Assembly: GCF_000024425.1 (NCBI RefSeq)
Contig: NC_013946.1
Coordinates: 744,001 to 808,000, forward strand
Direction: 5' to 3'
DNA length: 64,000 nucleotides
From: Meiothermus ruber DSM 1279
GTDB taxonomy: Bacteria; Deinococcota; Deinococci; Deinococcales; Thermaceae
Made by a program: the position numbers and the translations under genes. Below are positions 52,584 through 60,319 of the stretch, piece after piece. The notes beneath the pieces are model-generated. The model was not told where the DNA came from, made no database searches, and worked only from the letters and a program-made list of their open reading frames with translations. Numbering within the stretch: the stretch's first letter is position 1; the number at the start of each line of letters is the position of its first letter.

Positions 52584-52796
52584 CTATCGCGGGTTGTTTT
52601 CTCCGACTGCCCCCCGCACGGCCTCCTTTGTTTCGCTGACCGCTGGTGCGAACTCCATAGCCTGGGACAGGAAATGGGCCAGCGCCTCGAGGCTCTCGAA
52701 CTGGTAAAGCAGCCCACAGGCTTCGTCCTTGAGCACCGCCCAGGTGCCTCCCTGGTCTTGCCAGAGCTGCAGCAGGAAAGATCGGTTTTTGTACAT
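52584..52796 (-). CDS. Small conserved-looking protein, 70 residues
   Basis: Not recognised, but the text (FLLQLWQDQGGTWAVLKDEACGLLYQFESLEALAHFL) looks like a real small alpha-beta protein, with Trp and Leu at regular places, as in short Thermus-group proteins. TGGGGGG precedes the ATG. It is 24 bp upstream of the 279-residue gene and 44 bp downstream of the M20 peptidase gene on the same strand. Confidence 0.6.
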   Translation of the reverse strand: MYKNRSFLLQLWQDQGGTWAVLKDEACGLLYQFESLEALAHFLSQAMEFAPAVSETKEAVRGAVGENNPR

Positions 52797-52840
52797 AACC
52801 CCCCAGGCTGGAGGGTAGCAGGATTCACGTTACGAGGCCG

Positions 52841-53875
52841 TTATGTCTGGAGGAGCTGCCGCACAAAGCTGCGCAGCGCGCGCGCTCCCAAGCGCAGGGA
52901 GTCGGGCTCCACCCATTCTTCGGGGGTGTGGGCCCCACCCCCCTGATAAACGCTCAGGGTAATGGCAGGGAGGCCTACCTCCACCCCAGCCGAGGCATCG
53001 GTGGAGCCGGCGGTGAACTGGGCCTCGAGGCCGATTTCCATCAGGGCCTGGCGGGCGGCCTCCAGCATGGCGTGGGTGGCGGTCATGCCTGCTGGGCGCT
53101 CGCCGAGCACCTCGATCTCCATCCGCAGGTTGAACTTACGGGCCGCTTCCATCAGAATTTCGCGCACCTGGGCCACCATCTGGGCTAGTTCTGCTGCGTC
53201 CAGGGCCCGCAGGTCAAGCTCGAAGCCCACTTCCTGAGGAATGGCGTTGATGGCCTCACCCCCCCACAGCCGCCCCACATTCAGGCTGGTGTGGTTGGTG
53301 CGCTCGAGGGCGTACATCTGGGCCAGGGCCTGACCCAGGGCCGGCACCGGCGATGGAGCCCCCCGGTCGCCCCAGGCGTGGCCGCCGGGGCCAATAAAGC
53401 GGGCCCGCAGCCGGTGGGAACCCGCCGAGCGGCTCACGATACCGGGTAAATACCCATCGACCGCCACCACCTGCTGCGGCTGTAGTTGCTTAACCAGGCG
53501 CCGGGCCCCCCGCAGGTTGCCCAACCCTTCCTCGCCCACGCTGAAGGCCACCGTACAGCCCAGGTTCACCAGCTCAGGGGCCAGGGCCAGCAAGACCGCG
53601 ACCCCCGACGAGTTGTCGCCAACCGCCGGGCCATACCAGCGGTTTTGCTCACGCCGCAAGGGGGTAGGGGGCAGCACGGTGTCGATGTGGGCTATTAGCA
53701 AGGTGGGGCCATGGCCGGCCCAGACATTGCCCAGTTCATCGGTCTGGGGACGCAACCCCTGGGCTTGTAATTGCTGGGCGACCCAGGCTGCCCGGGCGGC
53801 ATCACCGCTAATTTCGGCGATTTCCGCCAGCAGCAGGACGGGGTCGCGGGTGGTTTCGGTGGCAAAGTCGCTCAT
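52841..53875 (-). CDS. M20 family zinc aminopeptidase/deacylase
   Basis: 344 residues. Metal and catalytic residues visible: LLIAHIDTV (His, Asp), GPAVGDNSSGVA (bridging Asp), FSVGEEGLGNLRGA (catalytic Glu and metal Glu), GSTDASAG (Asp), and GGGAHTPEEWVEPDSL (His). The lid domain lies between residues about 155 and 265. M20 members include LysK/LysW-acyl-lysine deacetylase, DapE and tripeptidases. In Thermus-type bacteria LysK works in the aminoadipate lysine route; the length (344) and GDNSSGVA suit that group, but LysK is not proven, so no symbol is given. Cytoplasmic. Confidence 0.88.
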   Translation of the reverse strand: MSDFATETTRDPVLLLAEIAEISGDAARAAWVAQQLQAQGLRPQTDELGNVWAGHGPTLLIAHIDTVLPPTPLRREQNRWYGPAVGDNSSGVAVLLALAPELVNLGCTVAFSVGEEGLGNLRGARRLVKQLQPQQVVAVDGYLPGIVSRSAGSHRLRARFIGPGGHAWGDRGAPSPVPALGQALAQMYALERTNHTSLNVGRLWGGEAINAIPQEVGFELDLRALDAAELAQMVAQVREILMEAARKFNLRMEIEVLGERPAGMTATHAMLEAARQALMEIGLEAQFTAGSTDASAGVEVGLPAITLSVYQGGGAHTPEEWVEPDSLRLGARALRSFVRQLLQT

Positions 53876-53903
53876 TCAAACCTGATCATACCGGCCCGGG
53901 GCC

Positions 53904-54554
53904 CTACTCGTCGCTCTTTTCTGCCAGCCCCTCGCGCAGGGCGTAGAGGGCCGCCTGGGTGCGGTTGTTGAGGTGGAGTTTCTGGAAGATGTCCGAAAGC
54001 CGGTTGCGCACGGTTTTTTCCGAGAGCGATAGCTCAGCGGCGATCTCGAGGTTGGTGTAGCCCTGGGCCACCAGGCGTAAAATCTGCACCTCGCGTTCGG
54101 AAAGCTCGGCGTGGGCCTTGGGGGTGGTTTCCTGCTTGGCCTTGAAGTCCTGGATGATCTGCTCGGCCATCTCGGCATCCAGCAAGACCTCGCCCTGGTA
54201 CACCCGGCGGATGGCTTCTAGCAGCTCCTTGGCGTCGGCGTCCTTGAGCATGTAGCCCCGCGCCCCGGCCTTCACCGCCTCGAAGACATAGCCGTCCTGG
54301 CAGTACATGGTGAGCATGATCACCTTGGCCTGGGGCCATTCTTTCAGGATTTCCTGGGTGGCCTGCACGCCGTCGAGGTTGGGCATCTGGATATCCATCA
54401 GGATGATATCGGGGTGGGCCTCGAGGGCGTGACGCAGGGCCTCGCGCCCGTCCTTGGCCTCGCCCATAACCTTAAAGTCGGGCTCGGCTTCCAGCAGGCT
54501 TTTGAGCCCCTGGCGAAAAAGGGCGTGATCGTCGGCGAGCAAGATGCGAATCAT
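53904..54554 (-). CDS. NarL/LuxR-type response regulator, orphan
   Basis: 216 residues. Receiver domain (residues 1-120) with phospho-acceptor Asp54 (ILMDIQMP), acidic DDH at 8-10, and the conserved Lys in MLKDAD; LuxR HTH at about 145-205 ([40 protein letters not shown]). No histidine kinase is adjacent. The ATG at 54554 has no ribosome site, but TACAAT at 54568-54563 stands so close that transcription would begin about two bases before it, suggesting a leaderless mRNA. Divergent from the SMR gene across 41 bp. Confidence 0.93.
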   Translation of the reverse strand: MIRILLADDHALFRQGLKSLLEAEPDFKVMGEAKDGREALRHALEAHPDIILMDIQMPNLDGVQATQEILKEWPQAKVIMLTMYCQDGYVFEAVKAGARGYMLKDADAKELLEAIRRVYQGEVLLDAEMAEQIIQDFKAKQETTPKAHAELSEREVQILRLVAQGYTNLEIAAELSLSEKTVRNRLSDIFQKLHLNNRTQAALYALREGLAEKSDE

Positions 54555-54595
54555 TACCAGGTATTGTACATGGCGGCGCGGTGTAGTCTGGAGAA

Positions 54596-54925
54596 ATGAA
54601 CGGATGGCTTTTACTCATGATTGCGATTGTCTCTGAGGTGATTGGCTCCACCGCGCTCAAGGCTTCCCAGGGCTTTAGCAAACTGCTGCCTTCGCTGGTG
54701 GTGGTGCTGGGTTATGGCCTGGCCTTTTATTTTCTGAGCCTCTCCCTCAAAACCATCCCGCTCAATATCGCCTATGCGGTCTGGTCAGGGCTGGGTACGG
54801 CCCTGATTGCGCTGCTGGGCTGGTGGGTGCTTAAGGAGCCTATGAACGGTGCTATTGCCCTGGGCATCCTTCTTATTATTGCAGGGGTGGTGGTGTTGAA
54901 CCTGGCCTCGAGGTTGCACCTCTGA
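54596..54925 (+). CDS. Small multidrug resistance (SMR) transporter
   Basis: 109-residue inner-membrane protein with four helices, forms a dimer that exchanges protons for cationic compounds. The key Glu14 is in helix 1 ([12 protein letters not shown]), and helix 3 has [20 protein letters not shown], as in EmrE-type members (a guanidinium exporter is possible too). GGAGAA precedes the ATG at 54596. Divergent from the orphan response regulator, which may regulate it. A DUF4010 membrane gene follows in the same direction 52 bp on. Confidence 0.93.
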   Translation: MNGWLLLMIAIVSEVIGSTALKASQGFSKLLPSLVVVLGYGLAFYFLSLSLKTIPLNIAYAVWSGLGTALIALLGWWVLKEPMNGAIALGILLIIAGVVVLNLASRLHL

Positions 54926-54977
54926 GATGACTCTGGGTGCCGAAGGATTTTGTTGGCAGAAGTAGTAGCGTAGAGGA

Positions 54978-56180
54978 ATGCAGGAGTCTTTGTGGCATTT
55001 GCTGGCCGCCACCCTGATTGGTTTTGCGGTGGGCCTCGAGCGCGAGCGCGCTAAAGTTGAGCGCCAGGGGTCGACCGTTGGGGGGGTGCGCACCTTTACC
55101 CTGCTGGGTCTGCTGGGTGGGGTGGGTGCCCTGGGGCCAGAGCCATGGCTGTCGGTGGCAGGGCTGCTGGGAGTAGCCGGCCTGGCGGTGTACACACTGA
55201 AAAACAGCCGCGATGCCACCAGCCAGGTGGCGGCCCTGCTGGTGTATGTGCTGGGGGTGCTTTGTGGCTTGGGGATCGTGCTGCCCGCACTGTTTGCCGG
55301 GGCTTTGCTATTGGGCTTTCTGGCCTTTCACGACGAGCTGCACGCCTTCGCGGGTGGAATAGAGCGAAGCGAGGTGGAAGCGGCGGTGTTGCTGGCCCTG
55401 CTCCTGGGGGTGGTCTATCCTTTGCTGCCCGACGTCAACTATGGCCCCTATGGGGTATGGAACCCCCGCGAAATCTGGCAGGTGGTCTTGCTGGTGGCGG
55501 GGGTTAACTTTGTGGGGTATCTGGCTCTGCGCTTGCTGGGCTCGAAGGGCTTGTGGGCAGCGGCCATACTGGGGGGGCTGGTTTCATCCACCGCCGTCAC
55601 CCTCTCGATGGTGACCCAAAGCCGGGCCAACCCCAGCAAAAACCTGCTCTGGGCCAGTGGGGCGGTGCTGGCCTCCCAGATGATGCTGGGGCGGTTGCTG
55701 GTTTGGAGCGCTACAGCCCCGGCTCTTTTGCAGTTGCTTTGGCTCCCGGTGCTTGTGTGGCTGCTGTGGGGGGTGCTGGTGGCGGCCTGGCTGGCCCGGC
55801 GCGATTCCGGTACCTCCGAAAATGTGCCGGTACAAAATCCATTGCAGCTCCAGAGCGCGCTGATGTTTGCTGGTGTGTATGCCCTGGTCAAACTGCTGGC
55901 CAGGGCGGGCCTCGAGGTCTTTGGCAGCGCCGGGGTGTTTGTGGTGAGCGCTTTTTCGGGGGTGGCCGATGTGGACGCCATCTCGCTCTCGCTGGCCCGG
56001 CTGGCCGCCAATGAACAATTGCTGCTGCCGGTTGCTTCCGTTGCAATCCTGATCGCCGCTTTGAGCAATACCGTCTTCAAAACCGCCCTGGCTTTTGGCG
56101 CCAAGGGACTGGGCTTTTATGTGGCCCTTGGCCTGGTACCGGGGGGTGTGCTGGCCTTGCTTGTTTTGCTGATGTTTTGA
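54978..56180 (+). CDS. MgtC/SapB-DUF4010 membrane protein
   Basis: 400 residues with about 11-12 hydrophobic helices. N-terminal MgtC/SapB-like part (LLAATLIGFAVGLERERAKV, then GGVRTFTLLGLLGG) followed by a DUF4010 region (LGGLVSSTAVTLSMVTQSRANP, then SAFSGVADVDAISLSLARLA). Family function is not settled; MgtC-like proteins affect magnesium and membrane homeostasis. No soluble domains. The gene lies directly after the SMR pump on the same strand, and the uppS gene converges with it with only 6 bp between. Confidence 0.88.
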   Translation: MQESLWHLLAATLIGFAVGLERERAKVERQGSTVGGVRTFTLLGLLGGVGALGPEPWLSVAGLLGVAGLAVYTLKNSRDATSQVAALLVYVLGVLCGLGIVLPALFAGALLLGFLAFHDELHAFAGGIERSEVEAAVLLALLLGVVYPLLPDVNYGPYGVWNPREIWQVVLLVAGVNFVGYLALRLLGSKGLWAAAILGGLVSSTAVTLSMVTQSRANPSKNLLWASGAVLASQMMLGRLLVWSATAPALLQLLWLPVLVWLLWGVLVAAWLARRDSGTSENVPVQNPLQLQSALMFAGVYALVKLLARAGLEVFGSAGVFVVSAFSGVADVDAISLSLARLAANEQLLLPVASVAILIAALSNTVFKTALAFGAKGLGFYVALGLVPGGVLALLVLLMF

Positions 56181-56186
56181 CCCGGG

Positions 56187-57029
56187 CTACCTTCCGAACC
56201 TGCGCTCCCGCTTCTGGTAGTCGCGCACCGCCCGCAGAAAGTCCACCTTGCGGAAGGCGGGCCAGAAGGCATCGAAGAAGTAGTACTCGCTGTAGGCGGC
56301 CTGCCACAGCAAAAAGCCCGAAAGCCGTATCTCGCCCGAGGTGCGGATGATAAAGTCGGGGTCGGGCACGCCGGCGGTGTAGAGCCGCTCGGAGATGTGC
56401 TTCAAGTCCAGCTCGGCGGCTAGTTCTTCCGGCGACTTGCCGGTCTGGGCGGCTTCCAACAGCAGGCTCTTGACGGCATCTACGATTTCTTCCCGTCCGC
56501 CATAGCCCATGGCGATGTTCAGGAGCATGCCGTTGTGGTGCTCGGTGGCTTTTTCCAGCTCTTCCAGGGCCTCGAGCACCTTGGGGGGGAAGCGGTCGTG
56601 CCGCCCGATGACCTTGACCCGCACCTCGTTGGCGTGGATGCGGGGGTCGTGGGCCATGCGCTTGGCTTCCTGCACAAAGAGCTGCATGAGGGTCTCGACC
56701 TCGGTCTGGCTGCGGTTGAAATTGTCGGTGGAGAAGACCCAGATGGTCACGGTGGGAATCCTGAGCTCGAGGCACCACTCGAGCACCTCATAGGCTTTCT
56801 GCACTCCAAACTCGTGACCCTGGTGACTGTCTAGGCCCAGCTCCCTGGCGAAGCGGCGGTTGCCGTCCAGAATCAGACCCAGGTGCTTGGGGGTGTGGCC
56901 TTTTTTTACCTCGGCCTCGATGCGCTTTTCGTACCACCAGTACAGCGGCTTGAGCGCAGCGCTGAATAGCTCGAGCAATTGTTTTCGCAAAGGACGTTTC
57001 GGAATGCGCACAGGAGAAGTCAGGGCCAT
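56187..57029 (-). CDS. uppS: Isoprenyl transferase (cis-prenyl diphosphate synthase)
   Basis: Makes the C55 (or shorter) cis-isoprenoid carrier for cell-wall synthesis from FPP and IPP. 280 residues. Catalytic Asp is in GLILDGNRRFARELGL; then HEFGVQKAYEVLEWC, TIWVFSTDNFNRS, NIAMGYGGREEIVDA, and DPDFIIRTSGEIRLSGFLLWQAAYSEYYF-like end segments (DFIIRTSGEIRLSG, then WQAAYSEYYF). The DGNRRFAR reading instead of DGNGRWA is common in archaea and Deinococcus-Thermus. The ATG at 57029 with GAGG upstream is chosen; the open frame upstream is not family-like. Confidence 0.94.
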   Translation of the reverse strand: MALTSPVRIPKRPLRKQLLELFSAALKPLYWWYEKRIEAEVKKGHTPKHLGLILDGNRRFARELGLDSHQGHEFGVQKAYEVLEWCLELRIPTVTIWVFSTDNFNRSQTEVETLMQLFVQEAKRMAHDPRIHANEVRVKVIGRHDRFPPKVLEALEELEKATEHHNGMLLNIAMGYGGREEIVDAVKSLLLEAAQTGKSPEELAAELDLKHISERLYTAGVPDPDFIIRTSGEIRLSGFLLWQAAYSEYYFFDAFWPAFRKVDFLRAVRDYQKRERRFGR

Positions 57030-57236
57030 GAACCACCTCAACTCGTCTATCTTAGCTAGAAGACTCGCTTGTTCGATGTGCAAATGATTGCAACATCCTA
57101 AACCACGGTTCGCCAGAGGTCGGTTGGGAAAGGTTGGGGCTGTTTCCGCGCAGCAGAAGGGATTTTGTTGCCAAACGGCCCTACCATGGGTGTAGGCCTT
57201 TGCAAGAGCTAAGCCCAGAGCCGGAAAGGAGTTTTT

Positions 57237-57575
57237 GTGAAAAAGAGCCCACCTGAGTTTGTATACCGCGACTGGTGCATCCACGACCCTGTAAGCTGGC
57301 CCCTTTCTCGCCTGCGCAAGCTGGGCCTAGACCCCGCCGACGACCCCGAGCTCTACTACTGGAACGGCTGGCTGTGGGTGCGGGCGTACCCCTCGGGCCA
57401 GTTCCGCGCCCTGACCCCGGTGGACGAGAGCGAGTTGGACAAGGACGTGCGGGAGCGGCTCCAGCGCTGGCGTGAGTACGGGATGCTGCCCCTCGACGAG
57501 AATGACCCTGAGCAGGTGGAGTGGGCCAAGGCCGAGTGGAGAAAGCGGGTATGGGCGGCCCCCAACCCCTGGTGA
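57237..57575 (+). CDS. Unknown protein, Trp-rich, 112 residues
   Basis: Not recognised. Acidic, with 11 Trp and many Arg/Asp/Glu (EFVYRDWCIHDPVSWPLSRL, DPELYYWNGWLWVRAYPSG, VEWAKAEWRKRVWAAPNPW). Compact with no signal. AAAGGA precedes the GTG. It opens a run of small plus-strand genes of unlike composition to their surroundings, which look accessory or phage-like. 12 bp separate it from the next frame. Confidence 0.6.
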   Translation: MKKSPPEFVYRDWCIHDPVSWPLSRLRKLGLDPADDPELYYWNGWLWVRAYPSGQFRALTPVDESELDKDVRERLQRWREYGMLPLDENDPEQVEWAKAEWRKRVWAAPNPW

Positions 57576-57587
57576 TGAGGTGAAACC

Positions 57588-57808
57588 ATGGCTGGATTTC
57601 GACCGATTCGATACGCCCCCGACGGGACGCCCCTGGCTGAAATCCAGTGGCGAGACAAAGGTGACTACACGGTTATCTCTGGCGATCTGGACGAGGATGG
57701 GAGGTACGACGCCGCCTCTACCCCCTGCCCGCCTTTGTGGATGGCTATGTGAATGTGATGAACGCCTACAACGGGGGGCCCTATTGGGGCTGGCCGGAGG
57801 GATATTGA
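57588..57808 (+). pseudogene. Small gene broken by a probable one-base frameshift
   Basis: GAGGTG precedes the ATG at 57588. Frame 1 gives GFRPIRYAPDGTPLAEIQWR, then DYTVISGDLDEDGRYD and reaches a stop at 57752 after Pro/Cys residues that do not look protein-like. One base extra near 57710 would lead instead into LYPLPAFVDGYVNVMNAYNG and PYWGWPEGY, stopping at 57808 just before the next gene. The second half reads far better, so a base has probably been lost. Whole protein would be about 72 residues; family unknown. Confidence 0.5.
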
Positions 57809-57831
57809 GTCTTTGTACATAGGAGGTAGCG

Positions 57832-58032
57832 ATGGCAAAGAAGCGCGAATGGATTGAGGACGGTGTTGATTTTACCCGCCTGGCTAAGGTGCCCGAGGGG
57901 GAGGGCCGCGAGATGGTCACCAGCGAGGGCTATGAGAGCCTCGAGCTCTACGCCAGCATGTTCATGCTGGACGATGAGGAAGTGGAAACCCTCAAGGCGG
58001 TTATCAAGGCCAAGCGGAAGGGAGAGCTGTAA
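57832..58032 (+). CDS. Small acidic protein, 66 residues
   Basis: Not recognised. AGGAGG lies 6 bases before the ATG. Acidic and helical: AKKREWIEDGVDFTRL, LELYASMFMLDDEEVETLKA. Could be a small phage or accessory protein, or part of a regulatory pair. 23 bp after the broken gene. Confidence 0.6.
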   Translation: MAKKREWIEDGVDFTRLAKVPEGEGREMVTSEGYESLELYASMFMLDDEEVETLKAVIKAKRKGEL

Positions 58033-58142
58033 CGGAGACAGGCGGAATATAAGGAACCGCCAGCAGTCTGGAGCCTGAGAAACCAGCAGCGATACTTGAT
58101 ACCTTCCCCACAGCGGAAAAAAGCCCCCCTACCATCTGAAGT

Positions 58143-58718
58143 ATGAGAGACGAGATTGGCTCCATCGAATTCCCCTTTTCGGCTTTTAGCATCAACCGCC
58201 GCATCGCCACGATGGGGTTGCACCCTTACGAGGGCCGCCACCCGGACGTGACTGAGCGAACCTTGAGTGTCGGAGACCTGCCCCCCGACAGGTACACCTT
58301 CGAGGCACCCTTCCGCGTCCCCGACCCCAGCCCCAGGGCGGGGGGCGGCTGGGTGGCGGTGATGGCGACCGAGACCCACGGCTCGCCCTTCGGCGGCCCG
58401 GCGGCCAACATGGGCATCGGCCCCCTGCAAATCCTCTGGGTAAGCGGCAGGGGTGAGTGGGGCTTCTCGGCGCACTGGACTGGCGACTCCAAGACGAGCC
58501 TCTACGCTATGTATTCGAGCCTGGCGAAGCTGCGGGCGCACATCCGCCCGGTGCGGGACATCCCCGGCTTTCGGATGCCCAAAGAGCCCCTGTTTAGCAA
58601 CCTGCTAAAGGCCAACGAAGAGGAGGGCTGGCCCCTGGCCCGTGGGGAGGTAGAGGTGCGCAACGACGCCATGCAGTTCTGGACGGAAGAGGGAGGTGCC
58701 CCTGCCCTGGTGATATAG
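58143..58718 (+). CDS. Unknown protein, 191 residues
   Basis: Not recognised. Beta-rich in the middle (GGWVAVMATETHGSPF, LQILWVSGRGEWGFSAHW), Pro-rich ends, no signal or membrane segment. ATG at 58143 has no strong ribosome site (CTGAAGT). The last gene of the small plus-strand run and followed by a terminator. Codon use is close to the genome but with an excess of Trp and Pro, like its neighbours. Confidence 0.6.
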   Translation: MRDEIGSIEFPFSAFSINRRIATMGLHPYEGRHPDVTERTLSVGDLPPDRYTFEAPFRVPDPSPRAGGGWVAVMATETHGSPFGGPAANMGIGPLQILWVSGRGEWGFSAHWTGDSKTSLYAMYSSLAKLRAHIRPVRDIPGFRMPKEPLFSNLLKANEEEGWPLARGEVEVRNDAMQFWTEEGGAPALVI

Positions 58719-58726
58719 TTATCCAG

Positions 58727-58767
58727 CCCCCCGACTGCTCGCCTGAGGCTTGTGGACGGGGGGTTTT
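58727..58767 (+). terminator. Terminator after the small plus-strand gene run
   Basis: 7-bp stem CCCCCCG/CGGGGGG with a 23-base loop, then TTTTCTTCT, 9 bases past the stop. Confidence 0.65.
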
Positions 58768-58930
58768 CTTCTCAAACTGTGCATCTCCGGCCCGATGGAG
58801 GGCTATCCCGACTACAACTTTCCCGCATTCATGGAGGCGGAGGCCAGGCCGAAAACTCGAGCCGATACATGAACCTTGCTTCTTGAGTCGCTGAATCGAG
58901 AATTTTGTTTGGGTCAAAACGTGGGGTCAA

Positions 58931-58968
58931 ACGCAAACCCGAGGGTGCAAGCCCTCGGGTTTTTGCGT
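58931..58968. terminator. Terminator of the tRNA operon
   Basis: Long stem ACGCAAACCCGAGGG/CCCTCGGGTTTTTGCGT (one bulge) with a 6-base loop, just beyond the 3' end of tRNA-Phe. A/T-rich on both sides, so it can work in both directions. Confidence 0.75.
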
Positions 58969-58975
58969 CCTGAAC

Positions 58976-59051
58976 TGGTGCCAAGGGGCGGAATCGAACC
59001 GCCGACACTGCGATTTTCAGTCGCATGCTCTACCGACTGAGCTACCTTGGC
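58976..59051 (-). tRNA. tRNA-Phe (GAA)
   Basis: 76 bases. Acceptor stem GCCAAGG/CCTTGGC with discriminator A and encoded CCA; D arm with AGCTCAGTCGGTAGAGC; anticodon stem TGCGA/TCGCA around CTGAAAA giving GAA; T arm GGCGGTTCGATTCCGCC. Confidence 0.97.
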
Positions 59052-59096
59052 GTGGTTTACGCCGAGCACAGGTTTTGCTTGCGCTCGGCGTAAATT

Positions 59097-59173
59097 TGGC
59101 GCTCCGGACGGGACTTGAACCCGCGATCTCCCACGTGACAGGCGGGTATGTTAACCAACTACACCACCGGAGC
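59097..59173 (-). tRNA. tRNA-Asp (GTC)
   Basis: 77 bases. Acceptor GCTCCGG/CCGGAGC with discriminator G and encoded CCA; D arm with GTAGTTGGTTAAC; anticodon stem CCCGC/GTGGG (one G-U type pair) around CTGTCAC giving GTC; T arm GCGGGTTCAAGTCCCGT. It is 45 bp upstream of tRNA-Phe. Confidence 0.97.
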
Positions 59174-59216
59174 AGGTTGTGGCACTGCGTCGGAGTCGTC
59201 CGAACAGGCACATAGG

Positions 59217-59245
59217 ATAATAGCGGTTGGCCTGTTGGGTGTCAA
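59217..59245 (-). promoter_or_regulatory. Promoter of the tRNA-Asp/tRNA-Phe operon
   Basis: Minus strand: consensus -35 TTGACA (59245-59240), 17-bp spacer, -10 TATTAT (59222-59217). Start of transcription would be about 35 bases before tRNA-Asp. The -35 ends only two bases from the start codon of the divergent SRA-like gene. Confidence 0.85.
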
Positions 59246-59247
59246 GC

Positions 59248-59601
59248 ATGCTGACCTGGAAAGAAGTACTCGCCAAGCACCAAACCCGGCGGGGGATAGG
59301 TTCACGCAGCCTCCTGGTGGATCGGGGCGAGTCCGGCTACAAAAACCGCTTCCTGCCCGACGGCTCCATCCTGTACCCAGGCGAGGGGCTCTCGGGAAAC
59401 CAGCAGCCAACAGGGGGGAACCGGACTCTGCTTCGGGCCCTGGCTGCCCAGTCTCCTATGCGGGTGTACCTTCGTGAGCGAACCAACTGCTGGCGTGATT
59501 GTGGCTGGTTTCTTGTAGAAAGCGTGGAGTATCGGTGGGAAGAGTCCGAGCGCCGCTATGTGTACTGGTTCCGGTTGGTTCCGTTGACGGCTGCGACCTG
59601 A
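59248..59601 (+). CDS. Possible stand-alone SRA/YDG-like protein
   Basis: 117 residues from ATG at 59248. Text pattern DGSILYPGEGLSGNQQPTGGNRTLLRAL, then MRVYLRE (pieces under the limit), then VESVEYRWEESERRYVYWFRLVP, resembles the SRA/YDG fold of the PUA-like group. Those domains read ...Y.GEG..GDQ...GNRAL...PVRV... and ...YRVVDYWYE......FRLVP in bacterial McrA- or McrBC-related proteins that bind 5-methyl- or 5-hydroxymethyl-cytosine. The usual GD is GN and an HNH nuclease is missing here. It starts next to the tRNA promoter with no ribosome site; its end overlaps trpF by 46 bp (convergent). Moderate confidence. Confidence 0.55.
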   Translation: MLTWKEVLAKHQTRRGIGSRSLLVDRGESGYKNRFLPDGSILYPGEGLSGNQQPTGGNRTLLRALAAQSPMRVYLRERTNCWRDCGWFLVESVEYRWEESERRYVYWFRLVPLTAAT

Positions 59602-60182
59602 GCCAGAAAAGCCCGGAGCTTGTGGGGGTCTTTGAGCCGGGGGGCGGCCTCCACCCCGCTGCTCACGTCCACAGCGTAGGGGGCTAACTCCAGGGCCGCG
59701 GGCAGATTCTCGGGCGTTAGGCCTCCGGCGATAATCAGCCGGGGGTGTTGCTGAAGGGGCGCGATCCAGTCCAGCGGGTAGCCCTGTCCGCTGCCGGGGC
59801 GTGCCCCGTCCACCATGAGGGCATCGGCGGGGTAGCTGAGCCAGTCGGGTTGGGCCGGGCCTTTCAGCTTAAAGGCCTTGATGACCGGGTAGAACTGGCG
59901 GATGTGCTCGGCCCACTCGGGCGGTTCGTGGCCGTGGAGCTGGGCCACCTGGAGCTGGGCCGTCTCCATCTGCTCTAACACCTCTTCGGGAGGTGTGTCC
60001 ACAAAGACCCCGACCCGAACGATAAAAGGCCCCAGGGCCCTGCTGATGGGCCGAATTTGCGCGGGCTCGAGGTAGCGCGGGGTTCCGGGGGCCAGAATAA
60101 AGCCCAGGGCCCAGGCCCCAAGCTGTTCGGCCAGCAGAGCGTCCTCTAGCCGGGTAATCCCACAAATCTTGGCACGCACCAT
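59556..60182 (-). CDS. trpF: Phosphoribosylanthranilate isomerase
   Basis: Isomerises PRA in tryptophan synthesis; TIM barrel. 208 residues, normal. N-terminal VRAKICGITRLEDALLAEQLGA, catalytic Cys in KICGIT, general acid Asp near the end in YAVDVSSGVEAAPRLKD; middle AQLHGHEPPEW and LIIAGGLTPENL. ATG at 60182 matches the family start; GTG at 60221 is possible but its residues are not conserved. No other trp gene is close. The 3' end overlaps the SRA-like gene. Confidence 0.95.
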   Translation of the reverse strand: MVRAKICGITRLEDALLAEQLGAWALGFILAPGTPRYLEPAQIRPISRALGPFIVRVGVFVDTPPEEVLEQMETAQLQVAQLHGHEPPEWAEHIRQFYPVIKAFKLKGPAQPDWLSYPADALMVDGARPGSGQGYPLDWIAPLQQHPRLIIAGGLTPENLPAALELAPYAVDVSSGVEAAPRLKDPHKLRAFLAQVAAVNGTNRNQYT

Positions 60183-60319
60183 GGGTTTTAGTGTCTCATA
60201 CTTTACCTTTGTCTCAATCACATGAGGGGCTCAATGTAACGGTGAAGTAACGGTAGATGTGCAATAAAGCTGTTGTGCAATGTAACTGTTGGGTATAGCC
60301 GCGCTCAGGAGGAGGGCCG

